Shown here piece by piece: positions 12,144 through 23,852 of a stretch of 64,000 nucleotides of DNA (position 1 is its first letter; every line of letters begins with the position of its first letter). Below the pieces are notes generated by a model that worked only from the letters and a program-made list of their open reading frames with translations, searched no databases and was not told the origin of the DNA. The stretch comes from Sesamum alatum. Lineage: Eukaryota > Streptophyta > Magnoliopsida > Lamiales > Pedaliaceae. Where the stretch lies: NCBI GenBank assembly GCA_034509735.1, contig JACGWO010000010.1, positions 17,311,193-17,375,192 on the forward strand, given 5' to 3'. The position numbers were made by a program, and so were the translations under genes.

Positions 12144-13985
12144 ATCTACATTAATGAAAATGTAAAGCAGAAATTAGCAGATGATGGTAATATTATTGTT
12201 CAAGTTGAAGACTTGGTCTTTTAGTCTTTAACCCTCCCACTATTTATACGAAAGTCCGCCACTCTCAAGCGGAGTTTCGGGAAACCATTTCCTAGTGGTC
12301 TTGGGATCCACAAGCGTAATCTCCATGCCCCGCTTTTACGATTCACATGAAGAAGACCTCGTGGGAGATATCCAATATCATTCTCATCCAATGAGATTCC
12401 CAAGATATTTTGCCTCACCTATTCGCATGGTTCCGAGGACTCCAAGTGAACCATGTTACTCAGTGTTAGGCCCGACCCATCAACCAAATCATACCTCAAA
12501 CTGTTGCCCCCCACGACTCGTGAGACAGGGAAACAGCGAGCGCAGTCTTTTTGTTCACAACAATGGTGCAGCTTTCCCCTAGTCCAAGTGTGCCACGACT
12601 CGTGAGACCACACTTGGGTAGTGGCAGCTTCCTCACCACATTGCTATGGATGGAAGGCTCGGACAGACCAAAATACCATTTTGATCCAAGTTCGTTCTGG
12701 GCCTAATATTTAATTTGGTCCAACCAAATGAGAGTTTTGAGTGTGACCGAGACCTCATCACATTATGGTGTTTTAGCATGCATAAATATCCAATATTTAA
12801 AGCGATAAATAAAAAAACGCCGTATGCATAAAATATAGCATACCCCTGTTAGGATGATCACAAGCCCAACCTATGCGACCCACTGAGCCCGCAGTGAGTC
12901 TATGGTCTGTCTAGGGTGGTCCTAAATTATTACAATAATAATAAACCCATTGTCATTCCAATGGGCCTTGAAGTGCTTCTTGTTTCACGCCTTGATGCTC
13001 CTCCTTGAGGTCTCCGACTCCAATTGCTTGTTAAAAGTAAAACCTCACCAATCCTATCTACTCTCATTACAACTAAAAGTAATACATTGGTAATAAGGAA
13101 AACAAGCCTTAACATCATGAGGCTGATAATACGGGAGATGATAGTCCCAAAAACAAGAGGCACGCAGGCCCCACCCAACAGAAAATAAATGATCATACAT
13201 TCATCCATACATAAGGTCTAGGGCTCTTGTGATCATCCCATGTTGATTTCATCAACTCACATAACACAATTATTCCAAATAATCATGCATAAATAACCAA
13301 TGGATATTCCAAATACCCAAGTGATGTCCAACATCACAAAAGTATAAACATACAAATAATATGCAAAATTCAAATTTCAAATTTAATGGACATTTTAAAC
13401 AATGCATCCAATGCATGCATTAATCCCAAATTAATTAAGCAAATTTAATTCAAGGAATAATCCAATTATTCCAAAATCAAAAATGCAAAATTAATATATT
13501 TTCAGAATATTGTGCAGAAAATACAGAAAATCAAATTTTCCGGAAAAAAGACGAAAAAACGGCACAAAACGGCCCAGCCATTGTGCTGGACGGCCGGCCG
13601 CGCGCACAGGGCAGCGTGCGCTGGCCTCGGCCAGCAGCGGCCGGCCTGCGCACAGCGCGCGCGCACCTGTGCGCAGTGTCCGTGCGCTGGCCGAAGCCCA
13701 GCGCGCGCCGGCGCCCGCCTCCACGCAGCGACTGCCGGTCTGATCGAATTGTTTTTTTTTTTTTTTTCAAAACTATTTCAGCACAATAACAGTAATATTA
13801 TTCTGAAAATAAGCATACAATTTTAGATCCAATCTAACAAAATAAAGCATACCAAAAGTCCATTAAATCCAAACAATTGAATTATCATATTATTCATATA
13901 TTTATACAATCCAACATGCCAATAAAGCCATTAAAAGCAAGTAGATCATGTCAAACACATAGATCTATGCCCCTTACATCGAATC
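12144..13985 (-). other. Copia leader between PBS and gag
   Basis: About 1.84 kb with no coding content that I trust. It contains short 'cacgactcgtgagac' repeats near 12508 and 12593. It also holds a strongly GC-rich patch at 13562-13741, against an AT-rich surround, and a T-run at 13751-13767. Long leaders occur in some copia lineages. Confidence 0.75.
13562..13741. other. GC-rich, palindrome-rich patch in copia leader
   Basis: About 180 bp dominated by CGGCC, GCGCGC and GGCC motifs, with flanks that are AT-rich. Open frames cross it on both strands only because stops are rare in such sequence. Confidence 0.85.
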
Positions 13986-13999
13986 GGGCTCTGATACCA
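13986..13999 (-). other. Primer-binding site (initiator tRNA-Met type)
   Basis: Minus-strand TGGTATCAGAGCCC begins two bases inside the 5' LTR end. TGGTATCAGAGC is the well-known complement of the 3' end of plant initiator tRNA-Met, which primes minus-strand DNA synthesis in copia elements. Confidence 0.93.
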
Positions 14000-14001
14000 C
14001 T

Positions 14002-16227
14002 TGAAGGACAAGCTGATCCGCCCGGGAGCGCGAGCGGAAGCGAGGAAGCGAGGAAAGTGCATAAATTAAATCAAATCTAATTTAAAATATGAATCCCAAG
14101 GGGTGTACCCTTGGGTGCTCAACCGGGCGTTCGATGTAGGATGTGTAAATATTAAAAAATATATATTTAAACACATAGGGCATAGATGTATATTAAATCA
14201 ATCAAAGCGTAATAAACCGTTACCTTTGATTATTTAGCGTATGCTCCCGGCTACTTGCGTTGTTCCTTCTCCGGAATGCTCACGAAATCCAAACGTATGG
14301 ATTCTCCAAAGGTGATCCACACCACACTGGAAGAAACACACGTTCTTCTTGCTAGAAAAGAACGGGTTTAAGAAGGAATCGGTTTTAAGAGAAGAACACT
14401 ATGAATTAGTGCTCTCTTAAACTTACTTTGTTCTTCTTCTTGATTCAAAATCAAGTGAAGAACACAAGTGTAAGAGCGGGAGAGAGGCCGAGAGTTTGAG
14501 AGAGAGGAGAGGATTTTTTTTTTTTTCTTCTCTTTTTCCTAGAAAAAGATGAATAATGAATCACATATGCTTGGTGTTGTATATTCTAATATATATACAT
14601 AATTAATGTGATTATTGGAATGTGTCTAGGTTCATCCAAGGATGCCTAGATTTCCAATCAATCTCCATCAATTCTTCAATCAAGCCTACCAAAATTTATG
14701 GTATGATCAAATCATACCAAAAGGGAAGAGCTTGATTGGAGTTGATTTGTCTCTTTCCAAAAGAGACAAGTCAACATACCACCTAGCATGAAACATGGCT
14801 GATTTTGCTTCCTCCAAGGGAGCATGTCGGCCGTGTTTTATTAAGGGAAGAAGTCCAACTTCTTCCTATTCCAAAATAGGAATTATTTCTCCTCTCGGGT
14901 ATAATTTAACGGACCGGGTTTTATCGTAATCCAATTATGATGAACCCAATATTAAATCCAATTTAATGTCCATTTAAATTATTCCCGTTGATCTTTTAAT
15001 CCAATTAAAAGATCCAACGTCTCAACTTTCCATATTTAATCGAAAATCTAATTTACCGATTAAACGAAAGCCCGATACAATATCGGCCCGTCCATCCAAT
15101 GGACTTTCCCTTAAGTAATCCAATTACTTATTTTATCCTTCGAGATTGACTCCAAGTCGATCTCTCAACCTCCTCGGTGATTTGTGTGTGACCCTTTAGG
15201 TTCACCCTCAGCTAGACTTGGGCCCGTGTCCCACAAGGGCCCGTTACCATGGGTGGCCGTCTAGCAACGGTCCATTGCACTAGAGACTAGGTGAATTGGC
15301 GTGAACATTTAGGCGCCGATTCCATACGGGTACGATCCTTCCGTCTACCGTCTCCCGGCCTTAGTCTAGGGTATGGAATTGGGCGTTGGTTCCCATCCTT
15401 GACTAGGCATCTATGCTTAATACTCGAGACCACGTATGCTTCATTGCGTCGACACAGGAAACCATTCCCTGTCCGACCAACCACTGTGGCCACAGCTTGA
15501 AACAGCATGAACGTGTCTCCGAGTGCATAGGAGATACCTCTGTCACATACTGACAGGGGATGGATCCTCTTCTCGGAATCCACCGTCCTCGCTACACATT
15601 CCGACTGCACTGGACAAGGCTTATGATAATCATCTTACAGAATGATTACCTCTCGCCAGATCCAAGATACAGCCGTCATGTGCACGCGACTGCCATGATC
15701 CCTCAAGTCTGAGGATTACTCCCATACTACCGGAATCGAGGAAAACCAATCATACCGACCAAGGCTCCAAGGCTTCCATATGATGATCCCCGCGAGTCAG
15801 TCCAGTCGGCTCGACCCCAGTCGACCAACCCATCAAGATCGTGTAGGTGTCCCACGCCTGTCGCCGATGAAACACGGCACTCATCCAATGAACACGACTC
15901 TTGACGCAAGTCTCAATAGGACTTTCGATGCCCTATCTCGAGGTCCTCGACTTGGAACGTTTCAGACCCAACTCTCAATCAGTTGGTTTCATGACCACCA
16001 TCCAATGCGTGGCCCAACTGCACGAGTTGTTAACCATGGTCTGTGGGCTTTATTGCGATATAAGTTAAATACCGTTTTAACAAATGTAAGATGAGCGCAA
16101 CAAAGAAGGTACCATTGGTCACGAATACTCATCTTATTCATCTCATAATATTACTACATTTACATCAAGTTGTCAGATAGGTTACAAATCGTCAAACCTA
16201 TTGGCTTTCTGGTCACCTATTCTAACA
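14002..16227 (-). repeat. 5' LTR of the copia element
   Basis: 2226 bp; same ends as the 3' LTR (TGTTAGAATAGG...TCCTTCA on the minus strand). A TATA-like TATATATA lies on its minus strand near 14590, upstream of a pyrimidine-rich CTCTC block near 14490-14515; these are candidates for the U3/R promoter. It is directly followed (rightwards) by the GGCGG TSD at 16228-16232. Confidence 0.95.
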
Positions 16228-16232
16228 GGCGG

Positions 16233-17598
16233 ATGAAGGGAAGCCGGTGGCAACTTTTAACTTCCCAGCCTTCCAATCGCTCACAGGGAAAATTGCTGGG
16301 GATGATGTGAACACCATGAGCATGCTTGATCAGTTATGGTTACGTTGGGCGGAGAAGTACGGCTATCGCTCAGCGGGTATCTCCCCTGCTGTAGCGGGGG
16401 TCTTACCAGAGGCTTCTGATCCGCGAGTCCGGACGAAGGGGTGTGGCTTGGTGACAACATCGCCCATGCAACGTGCCCCAAACCCTAACATCTCTCCTAA
16501 GTTTCGCCTGAATGCACCCCAAACTTGCCGCAGCCAGAGTTGAGGGCTTCGTCTTCTGCGGTTGCTCCAACGGAGGTTTGTCCAGATATCTTTGTAGGCA
16601 AGGTGAAGCTTGACACGTAGCGTGCGCCACAGTTGGACCCAATCACGGAGGGGTTTGTGAATTCCACTCGAAAAACCCTACGGTTCATCGCCCCAGAGTG
16701 ACAGAATGGGGAGATTGTCATCAAACCAATAGTTGAATTGATGGAAGAGGGGGCCAAACGGTGGGCGAACACGGCGGTTGGATATTTTCTCGAACAGAAA
16801 CCCTACTTCCCACAAGTAGAGGCATATGCTCACTCGACGTGGGCGGCCCTGCGCAGCGCGGTGGCGTCACAGAATGGTTTCTTCCTTTTCCGATTTAAGT
16901 CACTAGGGGCTATGGAAGAAGTTATCGAAGGTGGCCCGTGGTTATTCCAGGGGCAACCGATTATTCTCCAACGATGGACACCGGGGCTCGTTCTGACCAA
17001 GAAACAACACACCACTGTCCCTGTGTGGATCAAGTTGCGTAACGTTCCGGTTGAGTATTGGACGGATGATGGGCTCAGTTTGGTGGCGAGTGGAATCGAC
17101 CAGCCACTATACCCCGATAGTATCACGAGAGCATGCACTCGGATTGACTATGCGAGGGTGTGTGTTTTGATCAATATGGGGAATACGCTGCCAACACACG
17201 TGGTGCTCATGATACCCACTGCGAGTAATGATCAGCCCACAGCTTGTAAAGTCGATGTCGAGTATGAGTGGCTGCCGCGTAAGTGTGAGAATTTCCAGGC
17301 GCTTGGCCACTCCAAGCCAGCATGTTCGGAGCTCAAGCGACCCTGCAGACAGCAAGTGCAAGTATATGTGCCGAAGCAGACACAGCAAGAGCCGCCACCA
17401 CAGAAGGTGAGGCCTTGGAGCCCCCGGCCGGTGCAAGACCGGCGGCAGGGCGTAGGGCCTGCCTTACCAAAGGAAAGCAAGGGAAAGGAAATCGTCATTT
17501 TCAACTCCTTTGATGCATTGCATAATCTGAAGGATGTCGAACCACTATCTATGCGGGGTCCTAATTGCAGCAACCCCTCCGTGGTGCCTCATGATTAA
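16233..17598 (+). pseudogene. LINE ORF1 protein (DUF4283 / zinc-knuckle type), main part
   Basis: The frame begun at 5914 continues to a stop at 16541-16543, after a frameshift near 16540. Similarity continues in another frame with stops near 16618 and 16700, then runs open from 16738 to 17598. The open part has the plant DUF4283 pattern (YFLEQKPYFPQVEAYA, FFLFRF, VIEGGPWLFQGQPIILQRW, VPVWIKLRNVP). After it comes a degraded knuckle, CENFQALGHSKPAC, whose second Cys is replaced. In plant LINEs this protein binds the element RNA. ORF1 ends TAA at 17596-17598, eight bases into ORF2. Confidence 0.88.
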
Positions 17599-20500
17599 TC
17601 TAGCCAGTTGGAATGTACGTGGCCTCAATAAACGAGACCACCAATGTGCAACCTCAGCACTGATTGAGGAATTCAAGCTTCACATATTAGGGTTAATAGA
17701 GACAAGAGTACAACAACAGGATGCCCCCGTATACAACAATCAGTTAATAGATTATGGAGTTGGTTAGCGGACTACACGGGAGGATCGGGACGGCGTATTT
17801 GGGTGGGTTGGGACAACAGCGTTGTCCAGGTGGAGCCGCTGGAGATCATTGAGCAAACGGTCCACTGCCAGGTGACTGTGAGGAGTACAAACCAGCAGAT
17901 GTATCTTACCTTCGTTTATGGGTCGAACGATAGGACCGTTCGTCGGGAGCTGTGGGCTCAGGTGTGCAGATTGGCTCTCTCTTTAGAGCATACGAACTGG
18001 TTGCTTACAGGGGATTTCAACGTTACGCTAGATCATAGCGAGGTCCAGGGACAATCAGAGGGAGCCTCGGAACCAATGGAGGAATTTCGAGACTAGGTCG
18101 CTGAGGCGCAACTACATACCCTTCCCGTCGAAAGCCTCACCTTCTCGTGGCACAACAGGAGCTAGGGCGCCCGCAGTTTATGGAAAAAGCTTGATTGCAT
18201 GCTGGCGATTGAGAACTGGCTGACCGAGTGGCCGACTAGCCAGTACATATGTTCTACGCCGCGCACATCGGATCATTCCCCTTTGATTCTATGCACGGCC
18301 GCCCGACGGCAAGTTGACAGAGGCATATTTCGCTTCGACAATTTTCTGACATAGCAAGCGAACTTCCGGGATGAGGTGGCCCGGGTTTGGCACAAGCAGG
18401 TCAAGGGGCTTCCTATGTACTCAGTGGCTATGAAATTGAGAGAACTTAAATGAGTGTTTCGGCGGATGAGGAAAGAGAAGGGAGATCTTCACATGAATAT
18501 ACGGCAGGCTAGGGAATTCCTTGGGTGTGCTCAGACGCTCCTTCATGATTTCCCACTTTCAGAAGAGTTTCGGTTATTAGAGCAATTGTGCAGAATTGTT
18601 CTACTCAAAGTGGTGCAGCAAGAGCAACATATGTTGCGTCAGCGAGCCAAAATGACCTGGCTTAAAGACGGGGATCAATGCTCCAGAGTCTTCTTTCAAA
18701 AAGTTACCGTGCGACATATGAAGCAACGGATACTACAGCTTCAGGATGCGAGGGGGAAACGTCCTCCAACAGCCGAACGCAATTGAGGAGAAAGTGGTGT
18801 CGTACTACCAACAGGATATGCCTATGCGGGTGGCCGACTTCAGACCTATCTCCTGTTGTAACGTCCTTTATAAGCTCATCTCGAAAGTAATTGTGAACAG
18901 GATGAAGTCTAGCCTCGACACGCTTGTTAGCCCAAGCCAAACGGCATTTATTCCTAGGCGTGCTATTGCGGACAATATCTTGCTTGCGCAAGAGTTGATA
19001 GCTGGATATAATCAAGCCAACCTACCTCCTAGATGTGTGATGAAGGTTGCAGCGCTAGAAGCATTTGGGTTCCACGCCACCTTTATCACTTGGATACAGG
19101 AATGTATCACGACCCCATCATTCTCTATCAACTTAAATGGGGGGCCTCGTGGTTTTTTCCCAGGCTCGAGGGGATTACAACAAGGGGATCCCTTATCACC
19201 TTACCTATTCGTGCTCGTCATGGAGTGTCTGCATGCAATGATTAGGGCCCGCATTGGGGAGGGTGGCAGATTCGAATACCATTAGCAGTGCAGCAAACTA
19301 CACATTTTCATGCTAAGCTTTGCTGATGATCTCCTCTTTTTTTGCAAAGCGGAGCAGCACTACGTCGGGCTGCTTTCGGATGAGTTACAACATTTTGCGG
19401 AGTGGTCAGGACTGCACGTGAACCCGAGCAAACCCAGCTGATCCTTTCCAAGTCGGCATTGGGATGGAACGACTCTCTCGCTGCGCTGACGGGTTTTCAG
19501 CAGGGGAGCCTCCCAATACGGTACCTAGGCATTCCAGTAACACATGCTCGACCAACAATTCAACAGTTTAGGCCTCTGTTTGAGAAGCTAGATCAGAAAA
19601 TTGCTGGTTAGAATTCTCACACCCTATCTTTTGCGGGCCGGGTGCAACTCATCAAGTCAGTTCTTTTGGCATTATCTATATATTCGGCTTACTCGTTCCT
19701 TCTGCCAAAAGGGGTCATCAAGAAAGTGGAACAATGGTGTCGAACATTCTTGTGGAAAGGGGGCAACGACAGTGGACAAGCCAAGGTCGCATGGGACGTT
19801 GTCTGCCGTCCGGTTGTGAACGGGGGCCTGGGCATCCGCCCTCTCCTCCCAACAAACCGTGCTCTCATGTTACGGCACTTATGGAAGATAGCCTTCAACA
19901 ACCAAGCCTCTATATGGGTCCTTTGGATACGGGAATATAGATTGATGAGCCACAGTGTTTGGACGTTACCTGACGGTAAGGGGTCGTGGAGTTGGAAGAA
20001 ACTGGTTAAGCTACATGAGCAGCTTTTATATGCAGTTGAGTTCCGGGTGGGGGATGGCGGGATGTTCAGAGTTTGGCTGGACCCGTGGCACCCACTCGGC
20101 GCCCTCTTGCGGTTTTGGTCTGCAGGACCACGGGTCACAGGTGTCCCCCAGCAAGCCACGCTTCAATCAGTCATGACGGGCTCACTATGGAACTGGCCGC
20201 ACCACCGGAATCCACGATCCCTAGATATCGCCCGCGGTCTACCGCGGATTACGGACGCAGTGGACTGCGTCCGGTGGAAGCTTGGCTCACAGGGAGGGTT
20301 CAGCACAGCGTCGGCTCAATCATTGTCCACTGCTGAAATGGACACTGCCGGTTGGCACACGCTCCTGCTGGGACTGATGAAGATACCGCGTAATATGTTT
20401 ATCCTCTGGCTAGCTATACAACATAAATTATCGATGATGGATAAGCCTTCGCTGTTGCATGAGCATAACGAATGCCTATTGTGCGGCACTGGAGCAGTGG

Positions 20501-20863
20501 AGACCCATGCTCATCTGTTTTTCCAATGCCCTTATGTTGGACGCATTCTTGCGATTTGCCACAGACAGGTTCACTTCTCTTGGCCATACACGGATTGGGA
20601 TGCTGGGATAGTTTGGGCGGCTCGGCGTTGAAGGGGCACGCATCCGATGAATGTGGCGTATCGGCAGTTGCTTGCTAGCGTAGTTTACCATATCTGGCAG
20701 GAACGCAATTGACAGCGATTCCGACAAGAACATAGTGATCTTGGCGTTGTTGTTGCTATGGCTTTGGAGCAAGTTAGGAATAGAATTTTGTGTATGCCTA
20801 GGAAGGATAATGTAGCCACTATAATGCTCTACAGAGTGTGGCGGCTCTCTTGGCTTTAAGTTG
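17591..20863 (+). pseudogene. LINE ORF2: endonuclease, reverse transcriptase, zinc-binding tail
   Basis: ATG at 17591 overlaps the end of ORF1 in the ATGATTAA arrangement. The APE-type endonuclease shows SWNVRGLN, IETRV, LTGDFN and SDHSPL, split by a frameshift near 17765 and several stops. RT motifs are DFRPISCCNVLYK, PSQTAFI, QQGDPLSPYLF and the catalytic FADDLLFF near 19320. The plant zf-RVT tail (PRNMFILWLA...CLLCGTGAVETHAHLFFQCP) lies near 20390-20540. Two parts are missing: the stretch that normally precedes the DFRPIS motif, and the K-D-L-x-K-A-Y-D catalytic block after CVMKV (about 19050). The enzyme cannot be active. Confidence 0.9.
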
Positions 20864-20898
20864 TTCTCTTTCAATAATATTTACCTTTCCCCAAAAAA

Positions 20899-20910
20899 AA
20901 TTATACACAT
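20899..20910. repeat. Target-site duplication of the LINE, right copy
   Basis: aattatacacat directly after the LINE poly(A); pairs with 5855-5866 with one mismatch. Confidence 0.75.
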
Positions 20911-21260
20911 GCGTCTTAACATTTAATGTTAAGGCATCTAGTATATATGCATCAAATAATGATAATTGTAAATTTGGATAAATATTTTAAAAAAAATTGG
21001 TCGATGAGCCAAACTGGAATGTATTATCCCAATCAAAGATTTTTTTTTCTGATCTAGATTCCTAGCATCTCTTAAGGAAGCTAAAAAGCTCTCTGGTAAG
21101 CCTTCTAATGTTAAAGTTTGAAGGCAATTTGCACTAGTTCTATATGTAAAAATTTATATTCATCTTGACAATGCCCTATATGCATGACATCTAAAAGTTT
21201 TATTACTCTTTCTTCATTATCAAGGCTATTGATTCTTCACTAGTCTTCACAATTTGTTTA
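20911..21260 (-). pseudogene. Endogenous pararetrovirus movement-protein fragment, core
   Basis: Minus-strand reading shows two hallmarks of caulimovirid movement proteins, in order: an HIG-x-x-Q type block (near 21180) and an LDALTLNV-type block (near 20930). Both recur across the family. Frameshifts and stops interrupt it. It stops at the LINE target site, and the same reading picks up again on the far side of the LINE at 5866. It is opposite in direction to the protease/RT part that begins at 21315, so the viral copy is rearranged here. The intact protein acts at plasmodesmata. Confidence 0.75.
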
Positions 21261-21314
21261 GTTTTTCAAAAATTGGATCGGCCAAAATTATAAATTAATC
21301 AGGTTTATGAAAAT

Positions 21315-23505
21315 ATGATTAATAAGTCATTTGAACCTTATACAATAACTGAGGTTAAAAGGATGCTTAAGGAAAAGCATACAATTAAAGATCATCCCTC
21401 TACCATGGAAGATTTAAAAATAGAAATAGAAAACTTAAAAGAAGAAATAAAATATATTAAGAGATATAATCAATCTCTCACTACTAGGATAGAAATCTTA
21501 GAGGTAGATAAGAATAATAAATTTATCAAATTAGGTAAAAAAAAAAATGAGGATAATTTTCTCCCCACTAGAAGTTGTTACTAGTCAGAAATGGAAGGGG
21601 AAAATTGAATTATTAATAAATAATAATTTTAGAAGAATGTTTACTGCTCCAATAGATAGTGGAGCAAATATTAATTGTAAAAAGAAGGGTTGATACCAAC
21701 CAAATATTTTTAAAAAGACAACCCATTCTCAATCCTTTGCTAATGGGCAAAAATTAAATATAAGCTTTAAAATCCCAAAAGCTTATATATGATGTAATAA
21801 GAAATGTATCCCTACAAATTTTCTATTAATAAAAGATCTAACCAATGATATAATTCTGGAGACACCTTTCCGTAAAAAGATTTTTCCTATAAAAACGATT
21901 AATACAAAAGGTATAAATAGGAACTTTTAAAGATGAAATAATAAAATTTTAATTTATTACCCAACCAATTGATAGAGTTACTACTAAAATAAGAGATTTA
22001 ATAATCTCTAAAATGAATCAATTATGTTTCATAAAAGAAGAAATTAATTCATTACAGATAAATGAATTACTTGAACATCCAAAATTACAGGAAAAAATCA
22101 TAATGGTTCAAAATAAATTTGCACTTGAGATATATAATGACCACCCTAATGCATTTTGACATAGAAGAAAAATATATTGTAAATCTCCTTTATGAAAATG
22201 AATTTTCAGAGGAAAATATCCCCACTAAAGCAAGACCTTGCAAATGGACTCTGAATATTTAGAGTTATGCAAAAATGAGATTAAGTCATTAATAAATAAA
22301 AAACTAATTAGATCATCTAAATCACATTGGTCATGTACTGCCTTTTATATTAATAAGCATGCAGAACAGGAAAGAAGAAAACCTAGACTTGTCATAAATT
22401 ACAAACCTCTTAATAAAGTTTTAAATGAATAAGATATCCCATCCCCAATAAGAAAGACCTTTTAAATAGACTACATAAGGCAATAATTTTCTCAAAATTT
22501 GATCTAAAATTAGGATATTGACAGATTCAGATAAATGAATCAAATAGATATAAAACGACATTTATAGTTCTTTTTGGGCACTATGAATGGAATGTGGTGC
22601 CTTTCAGTTTGAAAAATACACCTTCAGAATTTCATAATATCATAAATGATATTTTTAACTAATTCTCTAATTTTATCATTTGTTTGTATTGATGATATCT
22701 TAGTCTTCTCTAACAATATAGAAGATCATTTTAAACATTTAGAACTATTTAAAACATTAGTCATTCAAAATGGATCAGTAATATCAAAACCAAAAATGAA
22801 TATCTTCCAAATTAAAATAAGGTTTTCAGGCCATAATATTGAGAAAGGGGAAATAATTCCAATTAATAGATGCATAGAATTTGCAGATAAGTTTCCTGAT
22901 AAAATAATTGATAGGACTCAATTACAAGATTTTTAGGAAGCTTGAATTATATGGCTCCATATTATAAAAATCTTGCCCAGGATACAACCTTATTATATGA
23001 TAGGCTTAATAAAAATCTTTTTGAATGGACAAACGAACACACCAAAGTAATTAGACTAATAAAATAAAAGGTTAAATCACTACCATGCCTAACACTTGCA
23101 AAGCCTAATTGGAAAAGATAATCGAAACAGGTGCTTCTGAAATAGGATTTGGAGAGATATTGAAGCAAATCGATGATAATAAGCAAGAATATTTAGTTAG
23201 ATTTCATTCAAGAAAATGGAAAGCAATCCAATTAAATTATGCTACTATAGCTAAAGAAGTTCTTGCTATCGTTAAATGTGTTTTAAAATTTCAAGATGAC
23301 TTGTCAAACGAAGAATTTACAATTAGAACAGATTGTTCTGCTGCTAAGTTTATGTTCAATAAAGACTTTAATCATGATGTTTCTACACAGATGTTTGTCA
23401 GATGGCAAGCACACCTAGACCCATTAATTTTACCATAGAACATATTAAAGGGAAAAAACAATAGTCTTCTTGATTTTCTATCAAGAGAATATATAAATGA
23501 ACATA
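21315..23505 (+). pseudogene. Endogenous pararetrovirus protease, reverse transcriptase and RNase H
   Basis: An open stretch of 89 codons (21315-21584) is charged and coiled-coil-like and probably ends the coat region. Then comes a pepsin-like protease with a DSGA active site near 21658. The RT includes a family-typical NKHAEQ...KPRLVINYKPLN region near 22350-22415, and a catalytic box read as IDD where YxDD is usual (near 22690). RNase H lies at about 23130-23505, followed by a conserved IKGKNN-type segment. Stops, frameshifts and the altered catalytic box show decay. The layout and the AT-rich codons fit florendovirus-like members of Caulimoviridae, known widely from plant genomes. The virus copies its genome through RNA with this RT. 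Confidence 0.85.
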
Positions 23506-23852
23506 GATATTGGAAAGTTTAACTGGATTGGAGATGAATTCTTTACTGGAGTAAGTATCTCTTCTAAAATCCCAGATTATTGGGCTGAAAAAAGAATTGA
23601 AGGAGACTTATTTTATGAATGGGTTAAAATGGCCTATGTATAAATTTGAATTTTGGGATGAGCCAGTTGAATATAAAGCAAGACTCAAAAGAATTCAAAA
23701 AATAATAAGGAGAATTGATCGAACAAAAGAAATTATTTCTGAAATTCTTATTCAATATCCCGATGCAGATAGTTCTTACCAATATCGCATGAGAAATTTT
23801 TGGATACCAAATTTGTTATATCACTAAAAATTGCAAGATATTATGCCGATTA

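Larger units (their letters stand above)
6005..16227 (-). mobile_element. Nearly complete Ty1/copia LTR retrotransposon (10.2 kb)
   Basis: Coding strand is minus: 5' LTR at 16227-14002, PBS, leader, gag, protease, integrase, RT, RNase H, PPT, then 3' LTR at 8217-6005. Domain order PR-INT-RT-RH places it in Ty1/copia. TG...CA ends, perfect 5-bp TSD, tRNA-iMet-type PBS and purine tract are all visible. At least two frameshifts and several in-frame stops break the polyprotein, so this copy is not autonomous now. The LTRs are still very similar, so it is younger than copia copy 1. It sits inside LINE ORF1. Confidence 0.95.
5867..20898 (+). mobile_element. L1-type LINE retrotransposon, interrupted by a copia element
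   Basis: A non-LTR retrotransposon of the plant L1 type, in two blocks: 5867-6004 and 16233-20898 (about 4.8 kb without the insert). ORF1 is followed by an overlapping ORF2 with endonuclease, RT and a zinc-binding tail, then a short poly(A) (about 20893-20900). It has a 12-bp TSD with one mismatch. The two blocks join in frame within ORF1 once the copia element and one copy of its 5-bp TSD are removed. Frameshifts, stops and an internal deletion make it inactive. Confidence 0.85.

Noticed and set aside
13491..13826. Overlapping ORFs on both strands
   Set aside because: They cross the GC-rich leader patch, where stop codons are rare; residues are Ala/Arg/Pro-biased by composition.
13986..13999. 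tRNA gene near the TGGTATCAGAGC motif
   Set aside because: Only the short complement of a tRNA 3' end is present; there is no cloverleaf.
16830..17573. Several 100-codon minus-strand ORFs
   Set aside because: Shadows of LINE ORF1, which has the family pattern on the plus strand.
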